Source: an uncultured bacterium
GTDB taxonomy: Bacteria; Bacillota; Bacilli; Lactobacillales; Lactobacillaceae
Length of the DNA stretch: 64,000 bases
Assembly (NCBI GenBank): GCA_905214235.1
Contig: CAJMLF010000006.1
Span: 1 to 64,000 of the forward strand
Direction: 5' to 3'
Both the position numbers and the translations under genes were made by a program. Shown in pieces: positions 53,758 through 61,960 of the stretch (positions are counted from its first letter, which is position 1; each line of letters opens with the position of its first letter). Under the pieces are notes generated by a model. The model was given only the letters and a program-made list of their open reading frames with translations, was not told the DNA's origin and ran no database searches.

Positions 53758-53997
53758 TTACAATTTTATCTGCCGCCGGATCAGGTTGCCGTAAGAGTGT
53801 TGGCCGCTTTCAATCACCTTTGCCCGGTTTTCGGCCTTGATCCAGTAGTCGAGCTCCTTAGCCGCTGCCAGTGACCGGTACGTTTCCGGATAGTCTTTTT
53901 GGTAGGCCCGACGCTTGGCCGCCAGTGCTTCCTCGTAGACCCGCTGGCAGTCCGCCACCGTCTTGGCCCGGACCAGTGCTGTTTGATAGTCATCCAC
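53758..53997 (-). CDS. Small hypothetical protein (79 aa)
   Basis: Not recognised. Basic, helical, Ala/Lys/Arg-rich with a regular heptad-like pattern (AKTVADCQRVYEEALAAKRRAYQKDYPETYRSL should be read only as a general charge pattern). GTG at 54006 abuts AAGGAGG; GTG at 53997, nine bases after it, is the better start. It may form a unit with the esterase gene upstream. Confidence 0.65.
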   Translation of the reverse strand: MDDYQTALVRAKTVADCQRVYEEALAAKRRAYQKDYPETYRSLAAAKELDYWIKAENRAKVIESGQHSYGNLIRRQIKL

Positions 53998-54039
53998 TGG
54001 GGTCACCCTCCTTGTACGTATAGGATTATCTATATAATC

Positions 54040-54786
54040 CTAATTCTTGAGAAACTCAGTTACCGTGTTCAGAATTCCATCTAGCTTGGCGCCCTCCAGC
54101 ATGTGGTCCTCACCCTCCATTAGGTAAAGCTTGCTCTCGGGCAAAATAACGTTGTACTTGCGTGCGGCCTCGGGTGAAACGACCTTATCAGCGAGGCCAT
54201 GAATGATCAGGGCTGGGCCAGCGAAGTGTTGGGCCGTCTCGTAAATTGGCAATAGTTGGGCGGTCCGGAAGTACTGACCACTAACGTCCTGGTCGTGTAC
54301 CCGGACCTTCAACGGAATGTGGTTGGGGTCGTACTTGGTCCCCTGACACTCACCCACTAGGACATCGTCCTTCAGGGTCGCGGCCGGGGACATCAGGACG
54401 AGCTTGTTAATCACGTCGCGGTAGTAGGCCGCCAGCATTGAAGCTACGACCCCACCTTGGGAGTGGCCCACCAGGTCAATCGTTTTTGCACCCATCTTTG
54501 TCCGCGCAAAGTCAATGATTGCCATCCCGTCCAGCAATTCACCCAGCACTGTCATATTGGCGAAGTCGCCATCACTCTCACCACAACCAGCAAAGTCCAT
54601 CCGCAAAGTTGCTAGGCCGGCCTTGTTCAGGGCGTGGGACAGGTCATAGAGAATTTTGCCAGCCTCATAGCCACGGTTTCCTTGGAAACCATGCATTAGG
54701 ATCACGACATGGTCATTCTTGAGGCTGGTTGCCCCCTCCAGGACCCCACGGAGGGTGAGTCCGGAGCGTTTAATTTCAACTTTCAT
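54040..54786 (-). CDS. Cinnamoyl/feruloyl esterase-like alpha/beta hydrolase
   Basis: 248 residues. Strong similarity in layout to Lactobacillus johnsonii LJ0536 cinnamoyl esterase (recalled): MHGFQGN, FDFNGHGDSDG-like MDFAGCGESDG, the nucleophile in LVGHSQGGVVASMLA, SPAATLKDD, and the acid/His in IHGLADKVVSP and EGEDHMLEG. It releases ferulic and related acids from plant-wall esters. Fourteen bases follow the regulator gene 54801-55706, so the two form an operon. Confidence 0.85.
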   Translation of the reverse strand: MKVEIKRSGLTLRGVLEGATSLKNDHVVILMHGFQGNRGYEAGKILYDLSHALNKAGLATLRMDFAGCGESDGDFANMTVLGELLDGMAIIDFARTKMGAKTIDLVGHSQGGVVASMLAAYYRDVINKLVLMSPAATLKDDVLVGECQGTKYDPNHIPLKVRVHDQDVSGQYFRTAQLLPIYETAQHFAGPALIIHGLADKVVSPEAARKYNVILPESKLYLMEGEDHMLEGAKLDGILNTVTEFLKN

Positions 54787-54800
54787 TTCTTCTTCCCCTT

Positions 54801-55706
54801 CTAGTGTTCGTTTGCTTGGCTGTAGTAAAAGGTGCCCTTGATTCCCTGGTCATGGTTGCCGAAATGGTTGCCAAAAATCGTGCAGCCCCCGGCATTCTTG
54901 GCCTTTTCCTTAACCTCAATCCGCAGCGTCCAGAAACTCTTATGCGAATCAATATCGCTAATCACGGTATCGGCAGCGTGGTGGCCGTCAATGAAAGAAC
55001 CGTGCTTGGAAATCCGGAATGACTTCAGGATCCCGTACTGGTTCATATCATTGTAAACCCACTTTGGCGTGTACTTCCCCCGCACGTCTGAGAAGTCACC
55101 CGGGCTGGTCCAGGTCCCGATCTCGTACCCATCAAGGCTGACGGTAATGTCAGACGGCCACTTATTATTGGAGAACGGGAACTCGGAACTCAGCTCCGCC
55201 GACAACTCGATCATCTCCAAATCCTGGTCGGGGGTCAGGTAGTTGGGAATCTTGTATTCGATGTAACCCTTGGCAAACCACACCATCCCAGCCTGGTAAC
55301 GTTGCGGGTCCACAAAGTAGCGTGGGTTGTCCACTTTACCAATGAAGCCCTTTTGCCCGGCCAGCCCGCACGAGGGCTTAACGTCAAAGTTGCTAAACTG
55401 GCCCACCGGGATCTCAACGTGGTAGTTCTCGTACGGAACGTACAGTTGTTGCGGAAAGTTAATGTCGATCGTATCAATCTGCAGGCTTGAGATCCGCTGG
55501 TTTCCCTTCTTTTCCGTCCGAATGATGTGGGCGGCTTCCAGCTTATTCAAGTGCATAATGATGATCGTACTGCTTAAGCCCAGCGCCCTAGAAAGCTGGG
55601 CAACGTTCATCTTGCTCTTGGACAGTAAGTTGATAATCGCGATCCGGACCTTACTGTCTAAGGCCGTAAAGACCGGGAGCGACTTCTCCGAAACGTCAAT
55701 ATCCAT
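54801..55706 (-). CDS. ArsR-type HTH regulator with large C-terminal domain
   Basis: 301 residues. The winged helix (about 10-75) has KVRIAIINLLSKSKMNVAQLSRALGLSSTIIIMHLNKLEAA. The C-terminal 220 residues are beta- and aromatic-rich (for example WPSDITVSLDGYEIGTWTSPGDFSD), resembling a carbohydrate- or ligand-binding module. Such ArsR-like proteins sit beside plant-polysaccharide genes in some lactobacilli (from memory). It probably controls the esterase gene that follows. Confidence 0.82.
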   Translation of the reverse strand: MDIDVSEKSLPVFTALDSKVRIAIINLLSKSKMNVAQLSRALGLSSTIIIMHLNKLEAAHIIRTEKKGNQRISSLQIDTIDINFPQQLYVPYENYHVEIPVGQFSNFDVKPSCGLAGQKGFIGKVDNPRYFVDPQRYQAGMVWFAKGYIEYKIPNYLTPDQDLEMIELSAELSSEFPFSNNKWPSDITVSLDGYEIGTWTSPGDFSDVRGKYTPKWVYNDMNQYGILKSFRISKHGSFIDGHHAADTVISDIDSHKSFWTLRIEVKEKAKNAGGCTIFGNHFGNHDQGIKGTFYYSQANEH

Positions 55707-55820
55707 ATTTAATTCCCCTCTTTATCAACGTCCACTATCACAATAATATTAATACAAATATTAACATCGAGCCACCGCTTTGTGAATTATTCTGCCTAAA
55801 ACGGACACGCCTCACAGAGT

Positions 55821-55861
55821 AAAAAAATAAGCTTGCGGGCACCGTTGCTCGCAAGCTTATC
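55821..55861 (-). terminator. Terminator of asd
   Basis: On the minus strand GATAAGCTTGCGAGC / GCCCGCAAGCTTATT followed by TTTTT. Confidence 0.88.
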
Positions 55862-55868
55862 TAATCAT

Positions 55869-56963
55869 TTACTTAGCTTCAATATAACCCTTAGCCTTCA
55901 GTAATTCGGCTAGTTCAATCGCCCCACCGGCGGCACCACGGGCGGTGTTGTGGGACAGGCCGACAAACTTCCAGTCGAAGAGCTTGTCTTCCCGCAGACG
56001 GCCAATGGAAATTCCCATGCCGTGCTCGAAGTTGACGTCGTAGCGGACTTGCGGCCGGAAATCATCATCCAGGTATTGGATGAACTGCTTAGGGGCACTT
56101 GGCAACCCCAGCTTTTGTGGTTCACCACTGTAGTCCTCCAGGGCCTTGATCAATTCTTCCTTGCTTGGCTTTTGCTTAAAGTTAACGAAGGCCGCCACGG
56201 TGTGCCCGTACAGTACTGGCACCCGCAAACACTGGCTGGTGATCACTGGTGATTGGGCCGGCACGATGGCCTTCTTCTCATCGTCGACGTGGCCCCAGAT
56301 CTTCAGTGGCTCGTCTTCGGACTTCTTTTCTTCACCAGGAATATATGGGATGACGTTCCCCTGGATTTCTGGTGCCCCTTCCAGCGTCTTTCCGGCACCG
56401 GAGATGGCCTGGTAGGTACATGCCAGGGCCTGGGTCGGTTCAAACTTCATCCAGGCTGCCAGGGCTGGCGTATAACTTTGGATTGAACAGTTGGGCTTAA
56501 CCGCCACGAACCCGTGCTTAGTTCCCAGGCGTTCCCGCTGGTACTTGATGACTTCGATATGGTCCGGGTTGATTTCAGGAACCACCATTGGAACATCCGG
56601 CGTCCACCGGTGGGCACTATTATTGGAAACAACTGGGGTCTCGTGCTTAGCGTACTCGTCTTCCAGCTGGCGAATGGCGTCCTTGTCCATGTGGACCGCG
56701 GAGAAAACAAAGTCAACCTGGTCGGCAACCTTGTCAACGTCCTCCGCATCAAGGATAGTCAGGTTCTTGACGTTTTCCGGAATTGGGGTCGTACCCATCT
56801 TCCAGCGGTCCTTAACGGCTTCACCGTATTTCTTACCAGCACTATGCTTGCTGGCGGCCACGGCCGTCACTTCAAACCAGGGGTGGTTAGCAAGTAATGT
56901 AATAAAGCGTTGGCCAACCATCCCGGTCGCACCAATCACACCGACTTTTAGCTTTGCACTCAT
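55869..56963 (-). CDS. asd: Aspartate-semialdehyde dehydrogenase
   Basis: 364 residues. GATGMVGQRF is the NADP loop, the catalytic Cys is in VKPNCSIQSYTPAL, and EINPDHIEVIKYQR and the His in LRVPVLYGHTVAAFVNF follow; the layout is that of the archaeal/fungal-like ASADH subgroup. It makes aspartate semialdehyde for lysine, threonine and methionine. The ATG at 56978 is inside ATGGAGG, the ribosome-binding site; ATG at 56963 is the start. Single gene here. Confidence 0.93.
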   Translation of the reverse strand: MSAKLKVGVIGATGMVGQRFITLLANHPWFEVTAVAASKHSAGKKYGEAVKDRWKMGTTPIPENVKNLTILDAEDVDKVADQVDFVFSAVHMDKDAIRQLEDEYAKHETPVVSNNSAHRWTPDVPMVVPEINPDHIEVIKYQRERLGTKHGFVAVKPNCSIQSYTPALAAWMKFEPTQALACTYQAISGAGKTLEGAPEIQGNVIPYIPGEEKKSEDEPLKIWGHVDDEKKAIVPAQSPVITSQCLRVPVLYGHTVAAFVNFKQKPSKEELIKALEDYSGEPQKLGLPSAPKQFIQYLDDDFRPQVRYDVNFEHGMGISIGRLREDKLFDWKFVGLSHNTARGAAGGAIELAELLKAKGYIEAK

Positions 56964-57072
56964 TCCAAATGCCTCCATACTTTTATCATTAATTTTTAAT
57001 CATCTTCTAATATACACTTATTATTTAAAAGTTTCCATGTTTTTACGATAAAAGTGGCGACAAGATTGCAAG

Positions 57073-57729
57073 TTAGTACCAAGCCGGTTTATCGCCAGCG
57101 GTGTGCGGCTTGTTAACACCGAGGTCCTGACGGGCATACTTGGCAGGGTGGGCAATCACTTCTTCTACCAAGTTGCCAATTGACTTTCTGGAAACCTCGG
57201 TCCCCTTAAAGGGTTCGCCCCGCTTGGTGGTTTCGTAATCAACCTCGTCCTTATCGGTCAGCCAGGCCGGCCGGATAATGGTGTAATCAAGGTCAGATGC
57301 CGAAACCACGTCGGCGGCTTTGCGGTAGGTGCCCAGGTAGCTGTCTTCCTTGCCCCCACCGAGCATTTCATTATTCCATTCGCCGAACTTGCCAGGGACC
57401 TCATCATAGATACCAATCGAAGAGATCCATACCAGCTGCTTGACCCCGTTTTGGTCCATTGCCTCAACGATGTTTTGGGCCTGCTGCTCAATCTGGGGGT
57501 TCCGCAGGTTGGCGTACACAACGTCCGCCTTGGCTACCGCTGCATTTAGCTCCGCCGTCTTCAAGGTATCGCCCTTGATCACCGTCTCCCGGACATCATC
57601 AACGTTGGTCAGGTTCTGGGGATGACGGGTAAAGAGCAAGAGGTGGTCGTCAGTCTTCTTTAAGAGGGCCGTAATTGCGTGCCCCGCGATCTTACCAGTT
57701 GCACCGAGAATCAAAACTTGTTTCGTCAT
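57073..57729 (-). CDS. NAD(P)-binding SDR-like protein (NmrA/atypical type)
   Basis: 218 residues. GATGKIAGHAI nucleotide loop, SSIGIYDEVPGKFGEWNN, and IIRPAWLTDKDEVDY (substrate loop) match atypical short-chain dehydrogenases. Substrate unknown. It is divergent from the D-2-hydroxyacid dehydrogenase/HxlR pair, and GTAA-type repeats lie between. Confidence 0.87.
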   Translation of the reverse strand: MTKQVLILGATGKIAGHAITALLKKTDDHLLLFTRHPQNLTNVDDVRETVIKGDTLKTAELNAAVAKADVVYANLRNPQIEQQAQNIVEAMDQNGVKQLVWISSIGIYDEVPGKFGEWNNEMLGGGKEDSYLGTYRKAADVVSASDLDYTIIRPAWLTDKDEVDYETTKRGEPFKGTEVSRKSIGNLVEEVIAHPAKYARQDLGVNKPHTAGDKPAWY

Positions 57730-57803
57730 TATTATCGTCCTCCTCGTTCTTCGTTCACTTACCAGTATAGTAGGATTATGGCTTATTAAAAGTAAGCACT
57801 TTT

Positions 57804-57829
57804 GGGTAAGCTAGTTACCCACGGGTAAG
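57804..57829. promoter_or_regulatory. Inverted repeat, possible HxlR operator
   Basis: GGGTAAGCTAGTTACCC (57804-57820) is a 6+6 inverted repeat with a five-base spacer, followed by a third half-site GGGTAAG (57823-57829). It lies in the divergent region that the HxlR regulator is likely to control. Confidence 0.5.
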
Positions 57830-57900
57830 ATACCGTTGGGCGCTGGGCACTCACGCAATTCACCTTTTTTGCCATATAATAGGGGAAAGGAGGCGCACTT

Positions 57901-58911
57901 ATGAAAATTGTAATTGCTGACTACCCTGAATCGATGATGAAAAGCCACCAGCTGGAGAAAAAGGTCCTACAGGCGGGCCTTCCCGGCTGCCAAGTCGTGG
58001 TCTTCCCCTACCAGGATGACCGCCGGACAGCTTTTCTAGAGGAAATCCACGATGCTGATGCGCTCCTCACCGCCTTCATCAAGGTTGATGAAGAGATGCT
58101 GCGGGCGGCACCACAGCTCAAAGTGGTTTCCATCAACGCCACCGGTTACGATAACGTTGACCTGACGGCGGCCCGGCAGCATGGGGTCGCCGTCTGCCCC
58201 GTCGGTGAGTACTGTACGGAGGATGTTGCTGAATTCACTATCACCACCATGCTTGCCCTGGTACGTAACCTCAAGGCCTACCTAAGCGACGTCGACCACC
58301 AGCACGAGTGGCGCTATGATTACGCCCAGCCTAACTGCCGGCTTAGTAACATGACGCTGGGGATCTTCGGCCTCGGTAAAATTGGCCGGGCCGTTGCCAA
58401 GAAGGCCGCCGCGCTGGGGATGACGGTTATCGCCAACGACCCCTTTATCAGTAAGGAAAACTACGCCAAGGTAGCTGACCGGGTAAGGCTGACCAGCGTC
58501 AACGATATCTTGGCCCATGCAGACGTCATCACCAACCACATGAACCTCAACGACAGTAACCACCACTTCTTTACCGCCGACCGCTTCCAGAAGATGGCCA
58601 AGCACCCCTACTTTTTGAACATGGCCCGGGGCGCCGAGGTCAACGAGGACGACCTGGTCCAAGCATTGGATGAGCGGCAAATCAAAGGGGCAGCCCTGGA
58701 TGTTCTGGCAACCGAGTTCCCCGACCTCGCCCATAATCCGTTGGTCGGCCGGGAAAACGTCCTGGTCACGCCGCACACCGCCTTTTACAGCACTGACTCG
58801 GTGACTGCCCTGCAAAGGATTTCGTGTCAAAATATCGTCGACTACCTGACCGGCCACCCGGAAAAGGTCTTCAAACTCGTGGTTAACCCCCAGGAAGGAG
58901 GAGAACAATGA
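57901..58911 (+). CDS. D-2-hydroxyacid dehydrogenase
   Basis: 336 residues. GIFGLGKIGRAVAKKAAALG is the NAD loop, and the catalytic triad is Arg in LNMARGAEVNE, Glu in DVLATEFPD and His in TPHTAFYS. It resembles D-lactate dehydrogenase-like enzymes, but substrate (phosphoglycerate, 2-ketoacid) is not certain. AAAGGAGG lies before the ATG; the end overlaps the HxlR gene by four bases (ATGA). Confidence 0.9.
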   Translation: MKIVIADYPESMMKSHQLEKKVLQAGLPGCQVVVFPYQDDRRTAFLEEIHDADALLTAFIKVDEEMLRAAPQLKVVSINATGYDNVDLTAARQHGVAVCPVGEYCTEDVAEFTITTMLALVRNLKAYLSDVDHQHEWRYDYAQPNCRLSNMTLGIFGLGKIGRAVAKKAAALGMTVIANDPFISKENYAKVADRVRLTSVNDILAHADVITNHMNLNDSNHHFFTADRFQKMAKHPYFLNMARGAEVNEDDLVQALDERQIKGAALDVLATEFPDLAHNPLVGRENVLVTPHTAFYSTDSVTALQRISCQNIVDYLTGHPEKVFKLVVNPQEGGEQ

Positions 58912-59339
58912 CCGCTCCCAAGATGTTTAATACCGGCGCTGAATACGCCCTTTCCATCATCGGCGGTAAGTGGAAGCCCGTTATTTTATACCTGCTGGCG
59001 GGGCACCCTCGCCGGACGAGTGAACTTGTGAAACAACTGGGTGCCTCATACAAGGTGCTTAGCGACCAGCTTCGTGAGCTGGTGGATGCGGGCATTGTTA
59101 GCCGCAAGAGCTTCAACACGATGCCACCCCACGTTGAATACCGGTTGACCAGTGAGGGAGAAAATCTCTACGCCGCCCTGCGCTACCTGAACTACTGGGG
59201 TGAGCAGCGGGCAGCAACCGACCCTGATGTTAAAATTATGTGCACCGAAAAGATGAAGGAGCTGGGTAACGACGGCCTCTGCGTTATTACCAAGCAGCAC
59301 CTCCACCACTGGAAGCAAGAAATTGTTAAACAAAAGTGA
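58908..59339 (+). CDS. HxlR-family transcriptional regulator
   Basis: 143 residues. Winged helix SIIGGKWKPVILYLLAGHPRRTSELVKQLG followed by KVLSDQLRELVDAGIVSRKSF and VEYRLTSEG. Several Cys (CTEK, LCVI) may give redox or electrophile sensing as in YodB, which would fit control of nearby oxidoreductases. Translationally coupled to the dehydrogenase. Confidence 0.9.
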   Translation: MTAPKMFNTGAEYALSIIGGKWKPVILYLLAGHPRRTSELVKQLGASYKVLSDQLRELVDAGIVSRKSFNTMPPHVEYRLTSEGENLYAALRYLNYWGEQRAATDPDVKIMCTEKMKELGNDGLCVITKQHLHHWKQEIVKQK

Positions 59340-59355
59340 TGTTTCATGTGAAACT
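59340..59355. promoter_or_regulatory. parS-like palindrome
   Basis: TGTTTCATGTGAAACT, directly after the HxlR stop codon. It shares its first 15 bases with the site at 44347 and differs from the parS consensus at two positions. Confidence 0.42.
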
Positions 59356-59385
59356 TATTTGAGTGAGCAGTAAATGTTCCGCAAA

Positions 59386-59435
59386 ATAAAAGCACTTCTC
59401 AACACCCCAATCGGGATACTGAGAAGTGCTTTTTC
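59386..59435. terminator. Bidirectional terminator
   Basis: AAAAGCACTTCTCA / TGAGAAGTGCTTTT with an inner ATCGGGAT-type loop and T runs both ways, between the HxlR gene and the convergent glsB-like gene. Confidence 0.88.
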
Positions 59436-59439
59436 TTTC

Positions 59440-59691
59440 TTAGGTTTCCGGCCGGATGCCGAAAATCAGGGAGACGATTAGTACCAGGATCACCGCACCG
59501 ATGATTGACGGGACAACTGCCATCCCCGCAACCTGGGGTCCCCAGCTACCAAGAACTGCTTCACCGAGTGAGGAACCAACCAGTCCAGCGATGATGTTAC
59601 TGATGACCCCCATGGAGCCACCGCGTTTGGTAATCGCTCCGGCAATCAAACCGATCACGCCACCAACGATTAATACCCATAACCAATGCAT
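59440..59691 (-). CDS. GlsB/YeaQ/YmgE-family stress membrane protein
   Basis: 83 residues with three membrane helices and the family GAITKRGGSMG loop; the C-terminus is GIRPET. Members are stress-induced and tied to membrane robustness. AAGGAGGGG precedes the ATG. It lies 15 bases behind a CsbD-like gene, a common stress pair. Confidence 0.9.
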   Translation of the reverse strand: MHWLWVLIVGGVIGLIAGAITKRGGSMGVISNIIAGLVGSSLGEAVLGSWGPQVAGMAVVPSIIGAVILVLIVSLIFGIRPET

Positions 59692-59706
59692 TGCGTCCCC
59701 TCCTTA

Positions 59707-59880
59707 CTATTCTTTATCTTTTAATTCGTCCTTAACGTCTTGGGCCTTGTCTTTGGCCTTACCAAATGTTTTTTGGATTTTGCCTTCCGCTTGTTCGCTC
59801 TTGTCATTGGTCAGTTTACCCTTGACTTCCTTGAACTTGCCGGCAACTTGATCCTTTAATCCGTGTTTATCGCTAACCAT
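59707..59880 (-). CDS. CsbD-family stress protein
   Basis: 57 residues, highly charged: DQVAGKFKEVKGKLTNDKSE and GKIQKTFGKAKDKAQDVK. CsbD-like proteins are small, induced by general stress, of unclear biochemical role. The open frame continues to 59991, but AAAGGTTG is spaced for ATG at 59880. Confidence 0.9.
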   Translation of the reverse strand: MVSDKHGLKDQVAGKFKEVKGKLTNDKSEQAEGKIQKTFGKAKDKAQDVKDELKDKE

Positions 59881-60051
59881 CGTAATCAACCTTTCGCTGT
59901 TGTCTATTGCGACACGACAATTCGGGCCTTTCTCCCGGTGACTAGTGACATTTGCTGATTTTAGTGTACCAAGGCTCCCGGCCCCCAGCAATCCTTTTGC
60001 GGTGACCTTACGATTTAGTTAACCTTCTTGGCGAATCTTAAGATTTTGATT

Positions 60052-60094
60052 AAAAAAAGCGCGAGCGCCCGGTTTTACCCGTACGCTCGCGCTA
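60052..60094 (-). terminator. Terminator of the AhpD-like gene
   Basis: On the minus strand AGCGCGAGCGTACGGG / CCGGGCGCTCGCGCT with seven T. Confidence 0.9.
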
Positions 60095-60102
60095 AATTCC
60101 TC

Positions 60103-60447
60103 CTACTTGTCTCCGAGGAGCTGGTCAGCACATGCTAGTGCCTTGCCACCGTATACCGTTGATGGGCCACCACCCATCATGATGGCAACGTTGATGGTTT
60201 CAACAATTTCATCCCGCGTGGCATCAAGCTTAATGGCACCCTGCACGTGTTGAATAATACAGCCCTCACAGCGAATCGTGATTGCAATGGCTAATGCTTC
60301 TAAGGCCTTGATCTTGCTATCTAAGGCCCCGGCCTTGATTGCCTCATCGTGGACGTTTAAGAAGGCCTTCCCCGTTGCTCCCGTGCTGGAAAAGAGGTTC
60401 TTATTATTTGCCATTACTTCGGCTAACTCTTGCTTGTAATCAGTCAT
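60103..60447 (-). CDS. Carboxymuconolactone decarboxylase/AhpD-like protein
   Basis: 114 residues. ALAIAITIRCEGCIIQHVQGAIK carries the CxxC(x)nH active-site motif, as in AhpD-like peroxidase partners. Likely a thiol oxidoreductase in peroxide defence or alkylhydroperoxide turnover. The frame opens at 60474, but AAGGGTGG points to ATG at 60447. A cre site lies in its promoter, so catabolite repression is expected. Confidence 0.88.
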   Translation of the reverse strand: MTDYKQELAEVMANNKNLFSSTGATGKAFLNVHDEAIKAGALDSKIKALEALAIAITIRCEGCIIQHVQGAIKLDATRDEIVETINVAIMMGGGPSTVYGGKALACADQLLGDK

Positions 60448-60490
60448 CTTCAGCCACCCTTTCATGATCAACATCTAAACATCTGTTTAA

Positions 60491-60519
60491 ATAATACTAT
60501 ATGGAAAGCGCTTTCTCAA
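60491..60519 (-). promoter_or_regulatory. Promoter with cre site for the AhpD-like gene
   Basis: TTGAGA (60514-60519) and TATTAT (60491-60496) are 17 apart. GGAAAGCGCTTTCT (60503-60516) between them matches the CcpA box at 12 of 14 positions, so CcpA would block the polymerase. Confidence 0.72.
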
Positions 60520-60529
60520 GTGAGTGTTT

Positions 60530-60560
60530 AAAAAGGCCACGCCCAATTGCATGGCCCTTT
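60530..60560 (-). terminator. Terminator of pepC
   Basis: On the minus strand GGCCATGC / GCGTGGCC followed by TTTTT. Confidence 0.82.
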
Positions 60561-60565
60561 CAAAT

Positions 60566-61888
60566 CTATTGTAGTGAATCCCAAGCCGTCAGTTCGACCG
60601 GTTCACTTGCGGCCAGTTTTTGCAGGTCGGCTGGCAGGTACTTCTTGTCAATTACTGCTTCGTAGGTATATTCCTCAAACCAGTCCTGGGTCATCACGAA
60701 GTAACCATTGTCCCCGTTATCCTTGCCCCAGCTGTTTTCAATCTTCCACCGGCTTGGTTGACCGTTTTCCAGGTCAAAGCCGGTCAGGGTCATGGCGTGA
60801 GAAACCATTGCCTGCCGGGATTCCAGCCGGTCCTTCTTGTCCATTGTAAAGTCCACGTCCAAAAGTTCGGCGCGGTGGAAGAGCTGGGCATCCATCAGGC
60901 CCCGCTTCCGGTCCATCTGTTGGAGGACGTCATTACCAACCCAGACGGTTTCACCCGCCTTTAACTGCTTGATTGCGGCGTCCTGGAGGTCCTTAAACGG
61001 TACGTTCATAAACTTGATTGGCACCCCACCAACCACGCTATCCTGGGTTGGCATTGAGTAAACCTTACCGTACTCGTGGTCCGGTGCATTGGTGACCACC
61101 ACGTAGTCGTTGAAGTTGGTGTCGAAGTACTGGTGGTAGAAGTCAAGCGGCGTCAAACCGAGAACCTGGTGGAACTTCTTGTCGTCGTCTTTAAATTCCA
61201 GGTCAAACTTAACCGGTGGTTCACCGAAGGAGTAGGCAGCAACCTTGTAGACGTCGGCCATCATTTCTTCCTTAGCCGCATCCAGGTCCGCCTCCTTGGC
61301 CCCGTCGTTAACCAGCCTGCGGAGCTTCAAGGCATCCTTACGCATCAGGTAGTTCATTACCTCGGCCACATCAGTAGTGTCCTTGGTATTGTGCGTGTCC
61401 GGCATGACGTATTCCGGAACGACCCCGTACTTTTCAACAATGGCGGCGGCGTTGGCCCACTGACCACCGTCATTCAGGGCAAAACTAAGGTAGAAGTCGA
61501 CCAGCCGGTCATGGAGGGGCTTATCCGCCGTCTCAATAATCTTTTGGAAAAACATGTTTGCCCGTTCAATCCGGTCCCAGAAGAAAAGGTAGTTTTGGGA
61601 AAGCTCGAAGTCTTTAAAGTTGTACTTCTTCGCAAACTTGTGCCGGAGGGTATTCAGGGTCGCAAATGACCAGCAACGACCACTGTGCCGCTGGTTACTT
61701 GGCTTCCCCGTCTTGATCTCATAGGAAAAGGCCCGGTGGAGGCGCTGACTGGCGATGGGGTCCTCACTAGCGTTTTTGATCCCGTTCTTTTGTACCGCCC
61801 GGGAGATGACTGCTGCATCCTTGCGGGCGTGGAAAATTTTTTGGTATTTTTCAACCATTGCTGTTGTTAACTGGCTTTCTTTTGCCAC
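60566..61888 (-). CDS. pepC: Aminopeptidase C (bleomycin hydrolase family)
   Basis: 440 residues, normal length. The catalytic Cys is in GRCWSFATLN, the His in VSHAMTLTG and the Asn in WKIENSWGKDNGDNGY, all of papain-like C1B type. It trims peptides from the N-terminus in the cytoplasm. GTG start after AAGAAGG. Followed by its own terminator. Confidence 0.95.
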   Translation of the reverse strand: MAKESQLTTAMVEKYQKIFHARKDAAVISRAVQKNGIKNASEDPIASQRLHRAFSYEIKTGKPSNQRHSGRCWSFATLNTLRHKFAKKYNFKDFELSQNYLFFWDRIERANMFFQKIIETADKPLHDRLVDFYLSFALNDGGQWANAAAIVEKYGVVPEYVMPDTHNTKDTTDVAEVMNYLMRKDALKLRRLVNDGAKEADLDAAKEEMMADVYKVAAYSFGEPPVKFDLEFKDDDKKFHQVLGLTPLDFYHQYFDTNFNDYVVVTNAPDHEYGKVYSMPTQDSVVGGVPIKFMNVPFKDLQDAAIKQLKAGETVWVGNDVLQQMDRKRGLMDAQLFHRAELLDVDFTMDKKDRLESRQAMVSHAMTLTGFDLENGQPSRWKIENSWGKDNGDNGYFVMTQDWFEEYTYEAVIDKKYLPADLQKLAASEPVELTAWDSLQ

Positions 61889-61960
61889 AATAATCCCTTC
61901 TTAATTAAAACGTTTACTACTATCATAGCGCATTTACGGTGGGGCAACATCAATATTGAC

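Noticed and set aside
61076..61669. Long plus-strand open frame (197 codons) opposite pepC
   Set aside because: Val-rich shadow of the conserved pepC frame; no start signal.
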